NCBI GenBank assembly: GCA_001051155.2
Contig: JYIP02000006.1
Coordinates: forward strand, 558,001-622,000
Direction of reading: 5' to 3'
DNA length: 64,000 bases
From: Chrysoporthe austroafricana
Taxonomy: Eukaryota; Ascomycota; Sordariomycetes; Diaporthales; Cryphonectriaceae
A model generated the notes under the pieces. The model ran no database searches and was not told the origin of the DNA. It saw only the letters and a list, made by a program, of their open reading frames with translations. The translations under genes and the position numbers were made by a program. This document shows positions 25,401-37,400 of the stretch, piece by piece (position 1 is the first letter of the stretch; each line of letters starts with the position of its first letter).

Positions 25401-28400
25401 TTTTTCTTAATTATAATAACTAATAATAATAAATCGGTCTTTATAATCTGGATATATTAGGAATTAATAGAAAAATTGCTATATATCTATTATTATAATA
25501 TATATTTTTCTTCTTAGCTATTTAATAATTTCCTGCTATAATAATAAGGGGTAAGTATCGGGAATTAAAACTTTATTCAAAGCGTATAAATTAATTATTA
25601 TATATCCTTTTTTCTGGCCATTCATATTCTTCCAAACTATAAAAATTGGTAAATCGAATGGCATTACATTTATAACCCATTCAGCTCGACCTTATTAGTA
25701 TAACTTGTCCAAAATTTCGTTAATTATTTCTTAATTTTCCTTATTTAAGTAATATAGCTTTTATCTTACTTTCTGGTTTTGCTATCTTTCGACTAAGTTA
25801 ACCTTTATCTATTAATCGACTAGCATATTAATAGGATTTATATCTTTAAAAATTCTAGCGTATATCCGTATTAATTTTATAACTTTATAGAAAAATTCCG
25901 GTAAACGCTTGCAAATATATATACCGAAATCAATTTCCGATTCCTTAATAGCTTTATCCTTTCGAATCCCCAGTTTATTACTGTTTTCGAAATAGTTTTT
26001 TATCTCGGAAATCTCTATATCCGGGAATCGGTATTTTTCTAGTTATTTTCTAGTAATTTCCGCAATTTGTTAGAAAATATACTTAATAAATAATAGTTAA
26101 TTTGAATTCAGCTTTTCTGAAAGCTATAACCTATCTTTAGTTCGTTAAAAGAGGTATTATTGCGCGATATAATAATAATTATCGTAATTCGCTAATAGGA
26201 TTATATAATCTATCTGGAATGGTTCGACCGTCCTTAAAAATTAGTTTTTCTAGATCTTTAAAAAGGTCGCTACTTAGTTCATTATTAAGATTTCTTTAAT
26301 CTAATAGCTTATTAAGCAATTCATTTACCTTTTCTATTTCGGCTTAAATAGAAAGGTTACGTTTTTGGGATTCGCTTAATACTAATAGGGATTAGCCTAT
26401 AAGATCTGAATAGTATTACTATAATAATTGCAGCTTTTGCTTGCCAGAATTATGCTAGCATTCGGGCAAATACTTCTACTTTCGCTATAGCATTACTAAA
26501 ATAATTAAATCGTATAAATAATTCTGAATTCAGAATATTCAATTCGTAAAGAATATTGTATTCCTATCCTAGCAAAATGCTTGCTTTTAATCGATTTAAT
26601 ATCCAAATTCCTATTCGGGTACGAAATATAATTGGGTAGCCGTACTTATTGCTTTGGAAATATAAGTCGAATTCAGCCTAGCCTTTTGCTAGCAACTAGC
26701 TTACGCCTTTAAGCTTAGCCTTTACGTTCTAGTCTATTTTCGTTTTGAGAAACTATACTAGCAATTTTTCGGCAATAGCATAACGACTAGCGCTTATATC
26801 GATATAAACCTTTATATCCGGCCTATTCGGATATGCTCTAGTTACAGCTCTTGCATATATATAGCTACTGCCCTAATAAGGCTTGATTGTAAATATAGGA
26901 ATATTATATCTTAAGATTTCTCCTTTCCATATATCGATTTTGGGAAAATTCTATAGCTAACTGGATAATTATATAAAATACTTGATATAGAATATGCTTT
27001 TGTTTACCGATAGTTTTGCCTTTTCGGCTCGAAAAATCCAGATATCGTCCTCGATTATTACATTTTCCTTATCAGCCTATTTTTCCAACTCGTCCTCTTG
27101 CCTTTATAGGTTTTCGCCGTTTTCGGTCTTTTTATTATATTTATCGCTATCCGCTATAAACAGATTATCGTCTATAGGAAAATAGCCTTCTCGAGCCAGC
27201 TCGTCCTCTTTATCTAGATTATATTGCAATTTTCCGTTATCGATATTGAAATTTGCTAAAGTTAATTGAACAAAATATCTTCTAATATCTTTTCGTACGA
27301 ATTAATAGTAAAAGCGCGGTTAGAAATTTCGGTTTTTTGAAATTAAACTTTTGCTATTATCTATAATATTAGTTAATATCTTCTTAACTATATTCAAGAT
27401 ATTTTATTATCTAGCTATCCGTTCTTGTAATTAGTTCCGAACGTTTATTAGCTTTCGCTATTATTCTGGTAAGAGCTTTCGGAATTCGTATTCCGGGATA
27501 TATCTAATGCTTTTAAATAGATTTGGCTAGTTAAATATCCTTATTAAGCAAGATAAATATTTAGGTTCTTAAGGCTTGAATTTTCTAGAATATCTTAGGA
27601 ATATATTGGCTAAGAAATAAATATTAATATTGGGAAGATTAATAGCCGATTATATAACTTTCCGTACCGGTTATGCAAGTTTACGAAATAGTCTTATTAT
27701 GCAATCTGATTTAAGGATATGCTATATTTCTTATTTCGCCTTAAGATATTTTTCGAAATCCTTTATATCCTTATTTCGACCAAATCTATCGAAATATTTA
27801 GCTATTAATTCTTTATCGATCCGATCTTAAATATTTCTGGCTAAGTACGAATTTAAGTATTCGGCTAGCTTAGTAAATCGATAAACGTAATAAGTAAATT
27901 CTAGAATATTGCGGTTATTTTGTATATTTTTCCTGGAATATTATTAAGTATTTAGCAAATCCTTTGCAGTTTTCCGCAATATAGAAAAATCTCTTTTTAA
28001 CCACTTCTTTTATTAATTCTAATTATATTTACGCAAAATAAAATCCTTATGCTCTTAAGAAAATAATATAAAATAGAACTAAGTATATACTATTCTAATT
28101 AAATAAGCAAGTAAATGGAAATTAAAATATTTAATATATTTTGCATTTCTAGCTATATATATTTCATACTAGTCTATAAAAGCTTAAAGGTCTTTCCAAA
28201 TAGTAATTTTGCTATTTGTAATAGATATAACTATTAAATTAGCGTAATTATTCCAGTTCTTATAAAGTCGAAATTGCTTTATAATTATATCTTTGAATTC
28301 CTTATTAATGCTAATGGGCAATGCTATAAATTCAAATAAATCAGGTCGATAAGCTCGGAAATCTTTAAATCGCTTATAGCCGAATAATAGATTTCGAGAA

Positions 28401-29740
28401 TCATTACTTTTACTATTGCTAAATTCCGATAAATCCGGTAATTTATCTGGCTTATTAACTAGTTCTTTTTGAAAATCAGAATCAATTTTAATATCCGGCT
28501 CGGGACCCGAAAATAATTTTTAATCTGGTTAACTTCTTGCCCTTAATATAAATATCTGCCGGATACGTTCTTTAATATTAAGAAATACCGGTTTAGTAAA
28601 GCGATATCCGTTATTAGTATAATATTTCGTAACCGAAACAGGAAAGAATTCCTTAATAAGTTCCGATTGAAGCGCTTGCATATTAAAAGCTTATTATAAT
28701 CGGAATATTTTCTTGAACCCAATACGTACTGCTTTTTCCGAAATAAAGCCATTTTAATAGATTGCTTTTATTTCGGGTTATTACAGAAACTAATCCAATA
28801 GGCTAATAATTAGGAAGAAAAGGGTCGGGTATTTCTGAAAGATAATAATAAAATTGTCCGATCTTCTTTTATTCAGTCTTTCCTTTTTATAATTTTCTTT
28901 CCCGAAAAGTTGCAAATAATCCGATAAACCCAATTGGAGCATTAATATGCCTTTTGCTATAAAGTTTATAAGATTAGCCGGAATAGCTATAATAGAACTT
29001 TATCTAAAAGCATTCCGATTTTAAGCTCTTATTAAAGAAGAAAAAATATGCTTATTTCCTAAAACTTATTATTTTCTTTTGCCTTTATTTATTCTTCTTA
29101 CTATAATTGAAAAATTCTCAGATTTATCGGTAAATCTGAAATTTAAATTTTCGGTTAAATATTATAATAAATAAATATATTTAATTCCGCTATCAGTATT
29201 AATATATTTAAATATATAATGCTTTCGATTTTCGATAGATTATTGCTAAGCTAATTTTTCTAACGGATTTTCCGGATTATTAGATCGAAAAATATCTTTG
29301 CTTTTATTTATTTCTATAAGCACTTATCGTTATTCTTTTTCCGTTATCGCTTCGGCAAGCTATCGAAATTTGCGATATTTAGAAAAATCTTCCCAGAATA
29401 TATTATTCTTTCCTATTTATTAGGATAAATTTTCGTCGAAATTCGATTTTCTTCCCTCTTAAATCCAGCGCTTAAGCAATAAAAGCTATCTTTGCTTAAC
29501 TACTTATACTTTTGCCTTTTGCAAAAATGCATTAGCTTCCTTAAAATTCTGCTTTGCCTTTTCGTATCGATCGGCCAAAAGTTTCCAATTAACAAAAGCG
29601 TATGCAATTTCGAAAAAAATCTTAATATCCGATATAACCCAATCTTTCCTTTCAAAATCGTTCAAAACTTATATAAACTTGTATACTTAAGCAAGATGCT
29701 TAATCTCAATATAATCGATAAGCCGCAATAGTAAAATGTT
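22498..29740 (-). pseudogene. B2 gag-pol with chromodomain (RIP-killed)
   Basis: Tf2-like Ty3/gypsy polyprotein on the minus strand: gag at about 29740-27600, protease-like region near 26790, RT with FINN replacing FxDD at 25293-25304, RNase H, integrase, and a chromodomain at about 22968-22783. From 22878 downward 102 codons are still open and carry the chromodomain's C-terminal half (MVKWINYSSYYNIWMPRN, then NADEIIYNFERKY) and a charged helical tail ending NKRALG at 22570. The neighbouring second ORF follows 262 bp further on the same strand. All frames contain RIP stops. Confidence 0.87.
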
Positions 29741-29809
29741 ATTGCCGGTAATTGCTATAGTAAATTAGCAATAAATTATCGATAAATAATTATAATATCT
29801 CTTATAAGA

Positions 29810-29953
29810 ACGCTACTTTTACAGAAGCCGATATCTTATAAGACCGATATTCTTACAGGAGCCGTTACTCTATAGAGCCGATATTTTTATAGAAGCCGTT
29901 ATCTTATAAGACCGATACTTTTATAGGAACCGTTGCTTTATAGAGCCGATAAT
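29810..29953. repeat. B2 leader tandem repeats
   Basis: About eight units of 17-18 bp, alternating types 'ttataagaccgatattc', 'ttacaggagccgttactc' and 'tatagagccgatatttt'. This is the best preserved of the four leader arrays. Confidence 0.8.
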
Positions 29954-29999
29954 CGAAACCTAATTATATAGCAAAAGCGTGCAAAGCGTAGCTACTAAT

Positions 30000-30206
30000 T
30001 AATAATGAACGTACTGAAATATATTATGAAATATAATTCTCTTAAGAAAGTGAATTATATTAAAGCCTATCAGGGCATTATATAAGCCCCCCGGTAAAAG
30101 TATAGCATCCATTTAGTAAATTCATTGCATATTTACTAGGGGATTCATTATAGATTTACCAGGCGAATCCATTACGAATTTACCTCGTTTATAAGTTTTG
30201 CTATCA
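30000..30206 (-). repeat. B2 5' LTR
   Basis: 207 bp, start RIP-altered (taataatgaacg), end intact (gctatca). Direct repeat of 19552-19756. Confidence 0.92.
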
Positions 30207-30211
30207 AAATT

Positions 30212-31090
30212 ACTCGAAATATAGCAAAAGATATTTATAGCATTCCATTTACAAATAAATAGATAAATAGAATGAATTAATTAAATTATTAAATAATACT
30301 TATAGCATTATATAAATTACGAATAAAATAATTAAATTAATTTATTACTATTAATATAATTCGCATATAATAATGCAAATATAAGTATAACGAAAAAATT
30401 ATTATTTTACGCATTTTATAGCTATAACCCGATAGCTTATTACGATAAGCTATTAAGAGCAAATGCAGAAATAGCAGAAAGACGAATCCGGAAAATTAAG
30501 AAAATCCAGAAAGAATTTCAGAAAAAACTGAAATTTATATAAGAAAAAATAATAAAATATACCAATTCCAAAAAGATTAAAAGACTAACTCTATAAGAAA
30601 GGGATAAAGTTTACCTTATTCGACAAAAAGAATATATCAGAATAACAAAACCTTTTTATTCGCTAAATTATAAAAAACTTAGCCCGTTTAGAATCTTAAG
30701 AAAAATTTCGAATATTAATTTTGAATTAATATTACCCTATAAAATAAAAATCCACCCACTATTCCATATTTCATTTCTCGAACTAATATTCAAAATAACT
30801 TAAACGGACAAATTAATACAAATCGAAACCAATAAACCAGAATATAAAATCGAACAAATCTTTAAATATAAAAAACTAATCGAATATAAGAAATACTTAA
30901 TTAAATAGAAAAAATACTATTCGAACGAAAATAGCTAAGAACTAGTTAGCAATTTAAATAATATATAGCAAGCATTTAAGAAATATTAAGAAAAACAATT
31001 AACCCGTTAACTAGAAAAATAATCAGAAAAACCCGATATAATCTTATATTCCGCAAATAAGTTAATAACGGACCAGTTAATATTAGGGCT
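30212..31090 (+). pseudogene. A1 gag-pol, 3' part: integrase end and chromodomain
   Basis: Continuation of the integrase interrupted at 19551; the junction words are 'tttacgaaatt' (left) and 'aaattactcgaaatatagc' (right), compared with the uninterrupted 'tttataaaattattcggaat' in A0. It runs through the integrase C-terminal domain to a chromodomain at about 30833-31000 (EYKIEQIFKYKKLIEYKKYL, KKYYSNENS). Stops replace Trp at the aromatic-cage positions typical of chromodomains (for example W to stop after YLIK). Confidence 0.85.
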
Positions 31091-31096
31091 AAATTA

Positions 31097-31660
31097 TTAC
31101 AAAATAGCATTCAAATCGAAACTTTTAAGAAAGGGATTTTCGGGAATTAAAGGTTTTGCGGAACGATACTTAGCTTCGGCCTTATAACGCTCTTCTACTG
31201 CCTTTTCGGCTTCTAATTTCTCTAGCTTTTCGAGATTGGACAAATTATAACAAAATGCCTTAGCTATTCGCTTTCGCTATATCCGTTTCTATTTCCGTAA
31301 CCGCATTAGCTTATCCTTTAAGCTTTCAATCTTATTTTCCAATTTCTAAAATTAATTAAACGCAAAAGAGAGCTTTGCAGCATTAGTTGGCTTTAAGACA
31401 TTATAGTTTAATTGGTTATATTAAATATATTTGAAATAGCAAAATAAATTTTATTTGGAAATTATATAAGTTTCCAACCTTAAATAATTGCAATAAAAGC
31501 AAGGACGTATAATAATAGTATAATAAATAATCCGGAAAATTAAAGAATTATATTATTTGCATTTATCAGAATAAAAATTAAAGGATTTGAGTTTTGAAAT
31601 CCTATTATTTATCTTAATTAAGAAGGTACGATAAGCTATTTAAACGAATTAAAATTACTT
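31097..31660 (-). pseudogene. A1 antisense ORF: cysteine cluster plus coiled coil
   Basis: On the strand opposite to A1 gag-pol, between chromodomain and 3' LTR. From its N-terminal side it reads a cysteine motif PCFYC (31504-31490) followed by a second partly mutated set (CYFKY, NYN, with Tyr where Cys is expected). Then come a long charged helix with heptad-like Leu/Lys/Glu spacing (KLENKIESLKDKLMRLRK, NLEKLEKLEAEKAVEER) and a C-terminal block PENPFLKSFDLNAIL. The stops look like Gln/Trp/Arg codons hit by RIP. The layout C-x2-C...C-x2-C plus coiled coil resembles small cysteine-cluster hypothetical proteins I associate with fungal retroelements. The start is uncertain. Confidence 0.6.
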
Positions 31661-31702
31661 ATAGAAATTGTTAAAGATAATAACCGATTAAAAAAGGGAT
31701 AA

Positions 31703-32148
31703 TATTATAACTTAACGAGAAAATAGAATATATAAAGAATGGGAAATAGTTAAGCACTTTATTCGCAGCCTTATTTAAAGAATTCCCTTATTTACTTACG
31801 TAATCCAGGGTTAGGGTTACGAAATAGGGAAGATTTAAAGATTTGTTCCAGAGCTATTAGATTTAATATCTAAAGATCTATTTTAAATCTAGCAAATCGG
31901 AAACTGAAAAGCTAGATATATAAAAATAGGATATTTACTAAATAAATTATTATAGCTTTTCAATCGTAAATTTAAGTATTATTTAGATCTTAATTGCATT
32001 TTAATAATAGCCGCATTAGCTTATAAATATTACGAATAATTATTTGAAATATATTTCCGGTATTTAAAGTTATATTTAGTATTGCTTTTGCTAGCATAAA
32101 CCTTACGAATTTTACGGTTATTTCAAGATTGCTATAGCGTTTATAATA
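31703..32148 (+). repeat. A1 3' LTR
   Basis: 446 bp, same length as its partner at 14167. It is preceded by a purine-rich stretch (aaaaaagggataa) suited to be the polypurine tract, and followed by target copy gcaat. Confidence 0.9.
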
Positions 32149-32600
32149 GCAATGCTCGGTTTCGGCTTTATAATGCTCCCCTTTCGCCTTTTTAGCCTTT
32201 AGCCTTTCCAACTCTTTAATATTATTAATATTATAACAAATAGCCCGTATTATTTTCTCGTATTATATGCGTTTTTAATAACGCAAACGAAAAACTTTTT
32301 TTTCCGCAACTTCCAATTTATCTTTTAGCTTTTAATATTAATACGTTATCTTGCAAAGCTTATCCGGAAAGACCTCTAGAATATTATATTAAGAACGATT
32401 AAGATATATGCATTTCGAATAATATAAGGAATCGCCTTTTGAAACTTAATAGATAAAAATGCTATAACCCTTGCAGAATAAATAGAAAGGCATTTGCATA
32501 ATATATTACAAAACCGCTTTTAAAAGAGAATTATAATGCTAGGTTTTGGTTAAATAAATAAAACGAGTTTTTTATATCTTGTTCGATATCCCGATTAGGA
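32149..32600 (-). pseudogene. A0 antisense ORF, N-terminal piece
   Basis: Minus-strand frame with a degraded cysteine cluster (PFYLFCKGY, YYSKCIYLN) followed by a coiled coil (KLKDKLEVAEKKVFRLR, NNIKELERLKAKKAKGE). It parallels the ORF in A3. The C-terminal end was displaced to 14060-14166 by A1. Confidence 0.6.
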
Positions 32601-32679
32601 AAGAAAGATTATAAAACGAGTATTAATAGAGAGTTTTACAAAAATTGTTAAAGACAACAATCGATAGGAAAGGAATAAT

Positions 32680-33127
32680 ATTATAACTTAACCGGAAGAC
32701 CGGAATATGCGAAAGAAAAAAGAGCTAGCCGGATATTTTACCCTTTTAATTATATTAGAAAAGAGCTTTATAACCGCTTATATAATTTAAAGTTAAAGTT
32801 AAATAAAATAAAGATTATTAAATTATTAAATAATCCAGTAAGCCAGAATTACCGGATTACTTAATAAGCCAGTAATTTCGAATTAAAGAGCTGGATATAT
32901 AAAAATAAAATATTTATTAAATAAATTATTATAGCTTTTCAATCGTAAATCTAAATACTATTTAAACTCTATTATACTTTCAAATAATAGCTTTATAAGC
33001 TTATAAATATTGCGAACGTTTATTAAATAAGTTTCCGGTATTTAAAGCTATATTTAATATTGCTTTTATTAGAATAAACCCTTTTGACTTTACAGTTTAT
33101 TTTAGAATTGCTATAGCATTTATAATA
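32680..33127 (+). repeat. A0 3' LTR
   Basis: 448 bp, tattataactt...gcatttataata, homologous to the A1 LTRs. Confidence 0.88.
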
Positions 33128-33972
33128 TATATCAAGCTTGCTAGCAATATTACGAGCACGATATTTATAACTATTATGCTATCGATATTCTTTTTTTTTA
33201 AGATACGGATAAATTCTAAAATTATTAGAATCCTTTAGAAGCTATACCGAGCTTTTAGAAAGAGCTTACGCGCGCGGCTCTTAATCGAAATTTCGACTTT
33301 CTTAACAAGTTCGATAAGCTCGGCTGCTAAAAGATCGATCTAAATGCTAATTGGGCTAGCAGCATAAAGAGCTATCCTGAATTTAATAAAGTTAGCAAAA
33401 ACTATTAGTTTATTCGTTTTCTAATATAATCTTATAGTTTAATTGTTTCTGAAAATAACTTTTCTGATAATGCAATCGACTTGCTTAATTCTGAATAGCG
33501 TTTTCTATTCGAGAAATATATTTATTATTACTGCTAAATTCTTGCTAATAATAATTCAGACTTATATTATATTAATTGCAATAGCGCAGTTAGCTATAGC
33601 AAATCTTTTATTATTAAAATTCTTTTTAAAGCTTTGAAAACGGAAATAGAAGCTTATAACCGCTTTAATCTTATTGCTCGCTTAACGCTTACAAATATAG
33701 CTGCTAATGAAATTAACAGTTATATTTTATATTCTCTTTTTTATTATTTTATTTTTAAAGCTTTTAATTACGTTCTTTTAGCTAATGCTAGCTTTATTTA
33801 GCTTTAGCAAAACTTAGCAAATATTAAATATTTTATTATTAACGAAAAGTTTATAATCGGCTTTAATATAATAGTTTTAATTAATATATGCTTGCAAAAA
33901 ACCTTTTTTAGTTTTAGCAAAGTTTTTAGCAAAATTAATATTCTTTTATTTAGTAATTTCTATTAGCTGCTA
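33128..33972 (+). pseudogene. Pif1-like helicase pseudogene, N-terminal and ATPase-core piece
   Basis: A single plus-strand frame (with RIP stops) runs from the A0 LTR edge to 33972. It reads NNFSDNAIDLLNSE then RFLFEKY, the usual region before the ATPase core. A degraded Walker A follows (NCNSAVSYSKSF, about 33560-33600; GxxGTGKS in active enzymes), then LTNIAANEI. Walker B reads IINEKFI (DEkS type), and the piece ends INILLFSNFYQL, motif III of Pif1 helicases (G-D-F-x-Q-L). It is cut by A2 at 33972 and resumes at 59210. The part N-terminal to 33128 would lie left of A0, outside the window. It could be a Helitron helicase domain or a stand-alone fungal Pif1-like gene; no Rep domain is visible. 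Confidence 0.8.
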
Positions 33973-34411
33973 TATTATAACCCGATAAGAAATTAGGGTT
34001 GCAATAGGGAAAAATAGCGTTTAAGCGCCCGACCCTTTCCTATCGAAAAGGAATTTCGAGCATTATTAACCCAGGGTTAAAGTTAAATAAAATAAGGATT
34101 ACCAAATTATTAAGTAATCCAGTAAGCTTGGATTACTAAATTATCCAGTAAGCCGGTAATTTAGAACTGAAAAACCGGATATATAAAGATAGAATATTTA
34201 TTAAATAGATTATTATAGTTTTTCAGTCGTAAATCTAAATATTACTTGGATTTTACTATACTTTCAAGTAATAGCTATATTGGCTTATAAATATTGCAAA
34301 TAACCGACCGAATAAATTTCCGGTAGTTAAAGCTATATTTAATATCGTTTTTGCTAGTATAAATCTTTTAACTTTATAGTTTATTTTAAGATTGCTATAG
34401 CGTTTATAATA
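33973..34411 (+). repeat. A2 5' LTR
   Basis: 439 bp, tattataacccg...gcgtttataata. Includes the block gcgcccgaccctttcc and the word aacccagggttaa near 34068. Confidence 0.9.
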
Positions 34412-34439
34412 TTTTTATAACTTTTATTTAAGAACGGTT

Positions 34440-37400
34440 AATATATACCCTTTAAATAATATCGGAAATACGATAGCGCTTTAAATTCCGTTTTTTTTTA
34501 ACAATTAAGCCTTTCAGGAAAAAGTCTTAACTACTCTTATTAACGAGCAATTCTAGCAATAGAATATAGCCTTTTACTAATAGCTTGAAAAAATTAAGAA
34601 TGAAATTATCCGCTTTAATACTTTTTAGCAAGCTAAAGCTTTTAAGCTTGATAAGCTTGGGCTTTATAAAAGCATTCGAAAAGACTTTTAAGCTTTCTTA
34701 ACCCAATTTAAGACCTATTTTAAATATTACGGCGCTTAATTCAGAACTATTTATAACAAGATCGATTTTGCAGGAAATCGCTTTGAAAGGACAGCTTTTC
34801 AGTAATAAAAACTAACTTTCCGCAACTATTTAAATAATAGCGAGGATTTCCGTTCTAAAGATACTAAGCGCATTTTTCAGCATTATATTAATTTTGAATT
34901 AGCCCTTATTAAAACTTTTAAGAACCCGGATAAAAAACGTATTGCAATACAATAATTGGAAGTATTCCGGCAAACCGGCTTAGCTATAAATTATATAGCT
35001 AAGTTCAAATAAATTATTGCTTATCTAAATTACGAGAACGAACCCTTTATAAATGCTTATTATACGGAATTTAAAGAAGAAGTTAAGGATAAACTTTATA
35101 AGAAAAACCGGCTTGAAAAACTTAATAAGTTTATTAATAAAGCAATTCGCATTAATAATTGACTTTATAAGCGGCGCTAGTAATAATAAAGAAATTATAA
35201 TAGCGCCCCGAAATATTAATTTAATTCAAGAAAGCGCAAATTCCAATAGAAAATCCAGAATAATACGGCTTATTCAAGTACGATATATACTAAACTTATA
35301 AAATTAAATACTTTCGTACGAGAATAACGCAAAAATATTACTTGCTATAATTGCAGCAAGAAAAGCTATATCGTATGCAATTGCTATTAAGAAAAAAGGA
35401 AACGGAAATAGAAATTAATCCAGGAAAAATAAGTTAATATTGCTTAGCGATAAAAACCCAATTAATTAAATAGCAATACTTTACCAGAATAAATAGCGGA
35501 TTCTGATTATAGCAGTATAAGCTAAATAGCTTGCTATTAAAATTATTGCTTATTGCACTTTTTAGCAAAAGAAAATTTAAGATAATTCTTATATAAACTT
35601 AAAGGATAAAAGCAATTTACTATAAAAAGAAAAGGCTTTATTTATAATGCGGCTATAAATAGCAGCAATTCCGATTATTCAAGTAACCCTTTTGATATTA
35701 AGAGAAAAAACTTGGGAAAGTTTCCTTTAAACTATTATTTCGAATGATAATAGAATATAATAATAGAAGAAGAATTCGGTATTTAAGAAAGGAAAATACT
35801 TATACTTAATACTATATTTGAAGAAATAACCTTATAAAACAAATAGCCGGATAACTTATTAACCCTTATATAAGAAAAGAAACCCGATATAAGAATAAAG
35901 GAAACGGTAACTTAATATATAAAATAAGAACGTTCGGAACGAAATAGCTAAATATCCAAGCATATAAAGGTTGAATACTTTATTTACGGATTTATATTAT
36001 AAGAATTCTTTTAAAGCATCCCGTTTTAGAATAGCGAATATAAATTTCAGGAAAATAAAAAGATTAATTATTTATACTCTTGCTATTACAAACTTGCTTG
36101 GATATACTATATATATTATAATTGCCAAATATATTTTAATGAGAAAATCAAATATAATTGGTTCCAATTAGGGAATAAAACTAATTAATTCAATTTATTA
36201 TAGAATCCCGAAAAAAATATAAGAAAATCTTGCATATTAAGAATAACAATACTTATATCGAACTACCCGACAATTATCCGTAAAATTGCATTTAAGGAAA
36301 AACGATATAAGAATAATGCTATATTATAGCATGCTTTATCTATATGCAAGATAAAGCTAAAGAATAATATCGATTGCAAAAAGCCGAAAAGGTAAAGCAA
36401 TATAGCTAATGCTAAATATAGAAACTAGTAAAGCAAGTAACGAGAAAAGCTTAAAATATCTTAAAAGGGAAAGATTGCTTATAACGGAATAATAGCCAAT
36501 TAGGATTATAAAGTCCTTATGCGCGATTATAAAAGAGAATAAGAAATATATTATACTAAATATATATATTAATAAGCAGTAATATAATGCATTTTTGAAT
36601 AGCAGTATATAAGGAAATTTTATTTTGTTAGAAATCGTTAATAAAGAACGAATCCTTTGGATATAGAAAAAGAATTCTTATAAACTTAATATTATAAAAG
36701 GAAAAGCGATTATATATAACTTTAATATAATTAATATAGAAATTAATTACTTACTTATTTCAATTTAAAGCTTTATAATAAAAACTATTTTTAATATTAT
36801 AAATATAGCATAGCATAAGTTAATCTTAAGGATATTTTAATTTAAAGAATATAATTTTCATATCGATTGGACTATTAGCTAGATTTTATAAGAATAAGCT
36901 ATATTTATTGAAAAGGTTGCAATTAACGGAAAAAGAAAAGTTTTAATTATTAAAGATAATATTAAAAGCATACGCTTAAATAAGCTTAAATATACTTTTA
37001 AAGCAAAAAGGCTTACTAAAATAGAAAAAAGGGTTACGGATATTTCGAACTTATAAATACAAATTAAAGACAAATTAAGAATTTAAGCAATTAGCAATTG
37101 GTAAAAAGCTAATATAATGCAAAGCATTACGAAAAAATATAGATTAGAGAACTATAAGGAAATTCGGCTTTTAATATAAAAGGATTATAAAAGAAAATTC
37201 GGCTTAGAAAACGATAAATACTCAAAACTGCCGGAAATCAAAATATATAAGCAGAAATAAAAAGCGAGCGAAACAAAATACGCTTAATAATACCTTTTAT
37301 TCTTCCAGATTTCAAAAGATAAAGAAAGACCATTATCAAAACTTAAAAATATATTAAAAGAATATTATAAATTCAAGAAATTATAGCAAAGGAAATTCGA

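Larger units (their letters stand above)
19552..30206 (-). mobile_element. Family B copy B2, full-length chromovirus (10,655 bp)
   Basis: Bounded by LTRs 19552-19756 and 30000-30206. The outer termini, tgatag and ctatca, are unmutated, and the 5-bp duplication aaatt (19547-19551 and 30207-30211) is exact. It interrupts the integrase core of A1. Minus-strand order: LTR, leader repeats, gag, protease, RT, RNase H, integrase, chromodomain, second ORF, hairpin tail, LTR. It differs from B3 by only 2 bp in total length, so the family's size is well defined. Confidence 0.93.
14167..32148 (+). mobile_element. Family A copy A1, full-length chromovirus split by B2
   Basis: Complete element with two 446-bp LTRs (14167-14612, 31703-32148) and target duplication gcaac/gcaat, inserted in the 3' internal region of A0. 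Its integrase is interrupted at 19551 and resumes at 30212, with B2 between. Removing B2 and one copy of its target leaves about 7.3 kb, the same as A2 and A3. Order: LTR, gag with CCHC, protease, RT, RNase H, integrase, chromodomain, antisense ORF, purine-rich tract (about 31690-31702), LTR. Confidence 0.9.
32149..33127 (+). mobile_element. Family A copy A0, right fragment with 3' LTR
   Basis: Resumes A0 after A1: remaining 3' internal region, purine-rich tract (about 32666-32679) and the 3' LTR at 32680-33127. To its right lies a helicase reading frame that starts directly at the LTR edge, so A0 was inserted in that gene. Confidence 0.85.

Noticed and set aside
19552..30206. Family B as a cut-and-paste DNA transposon because of TGATAG...CTATCA ends
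   Set aside because: The ends are part of ~205-bp direct repeats, the target duplication is 5 bp, and the interior encodes RT, RNase H and a DDE integrase, so it is an LTR retrotransposon.
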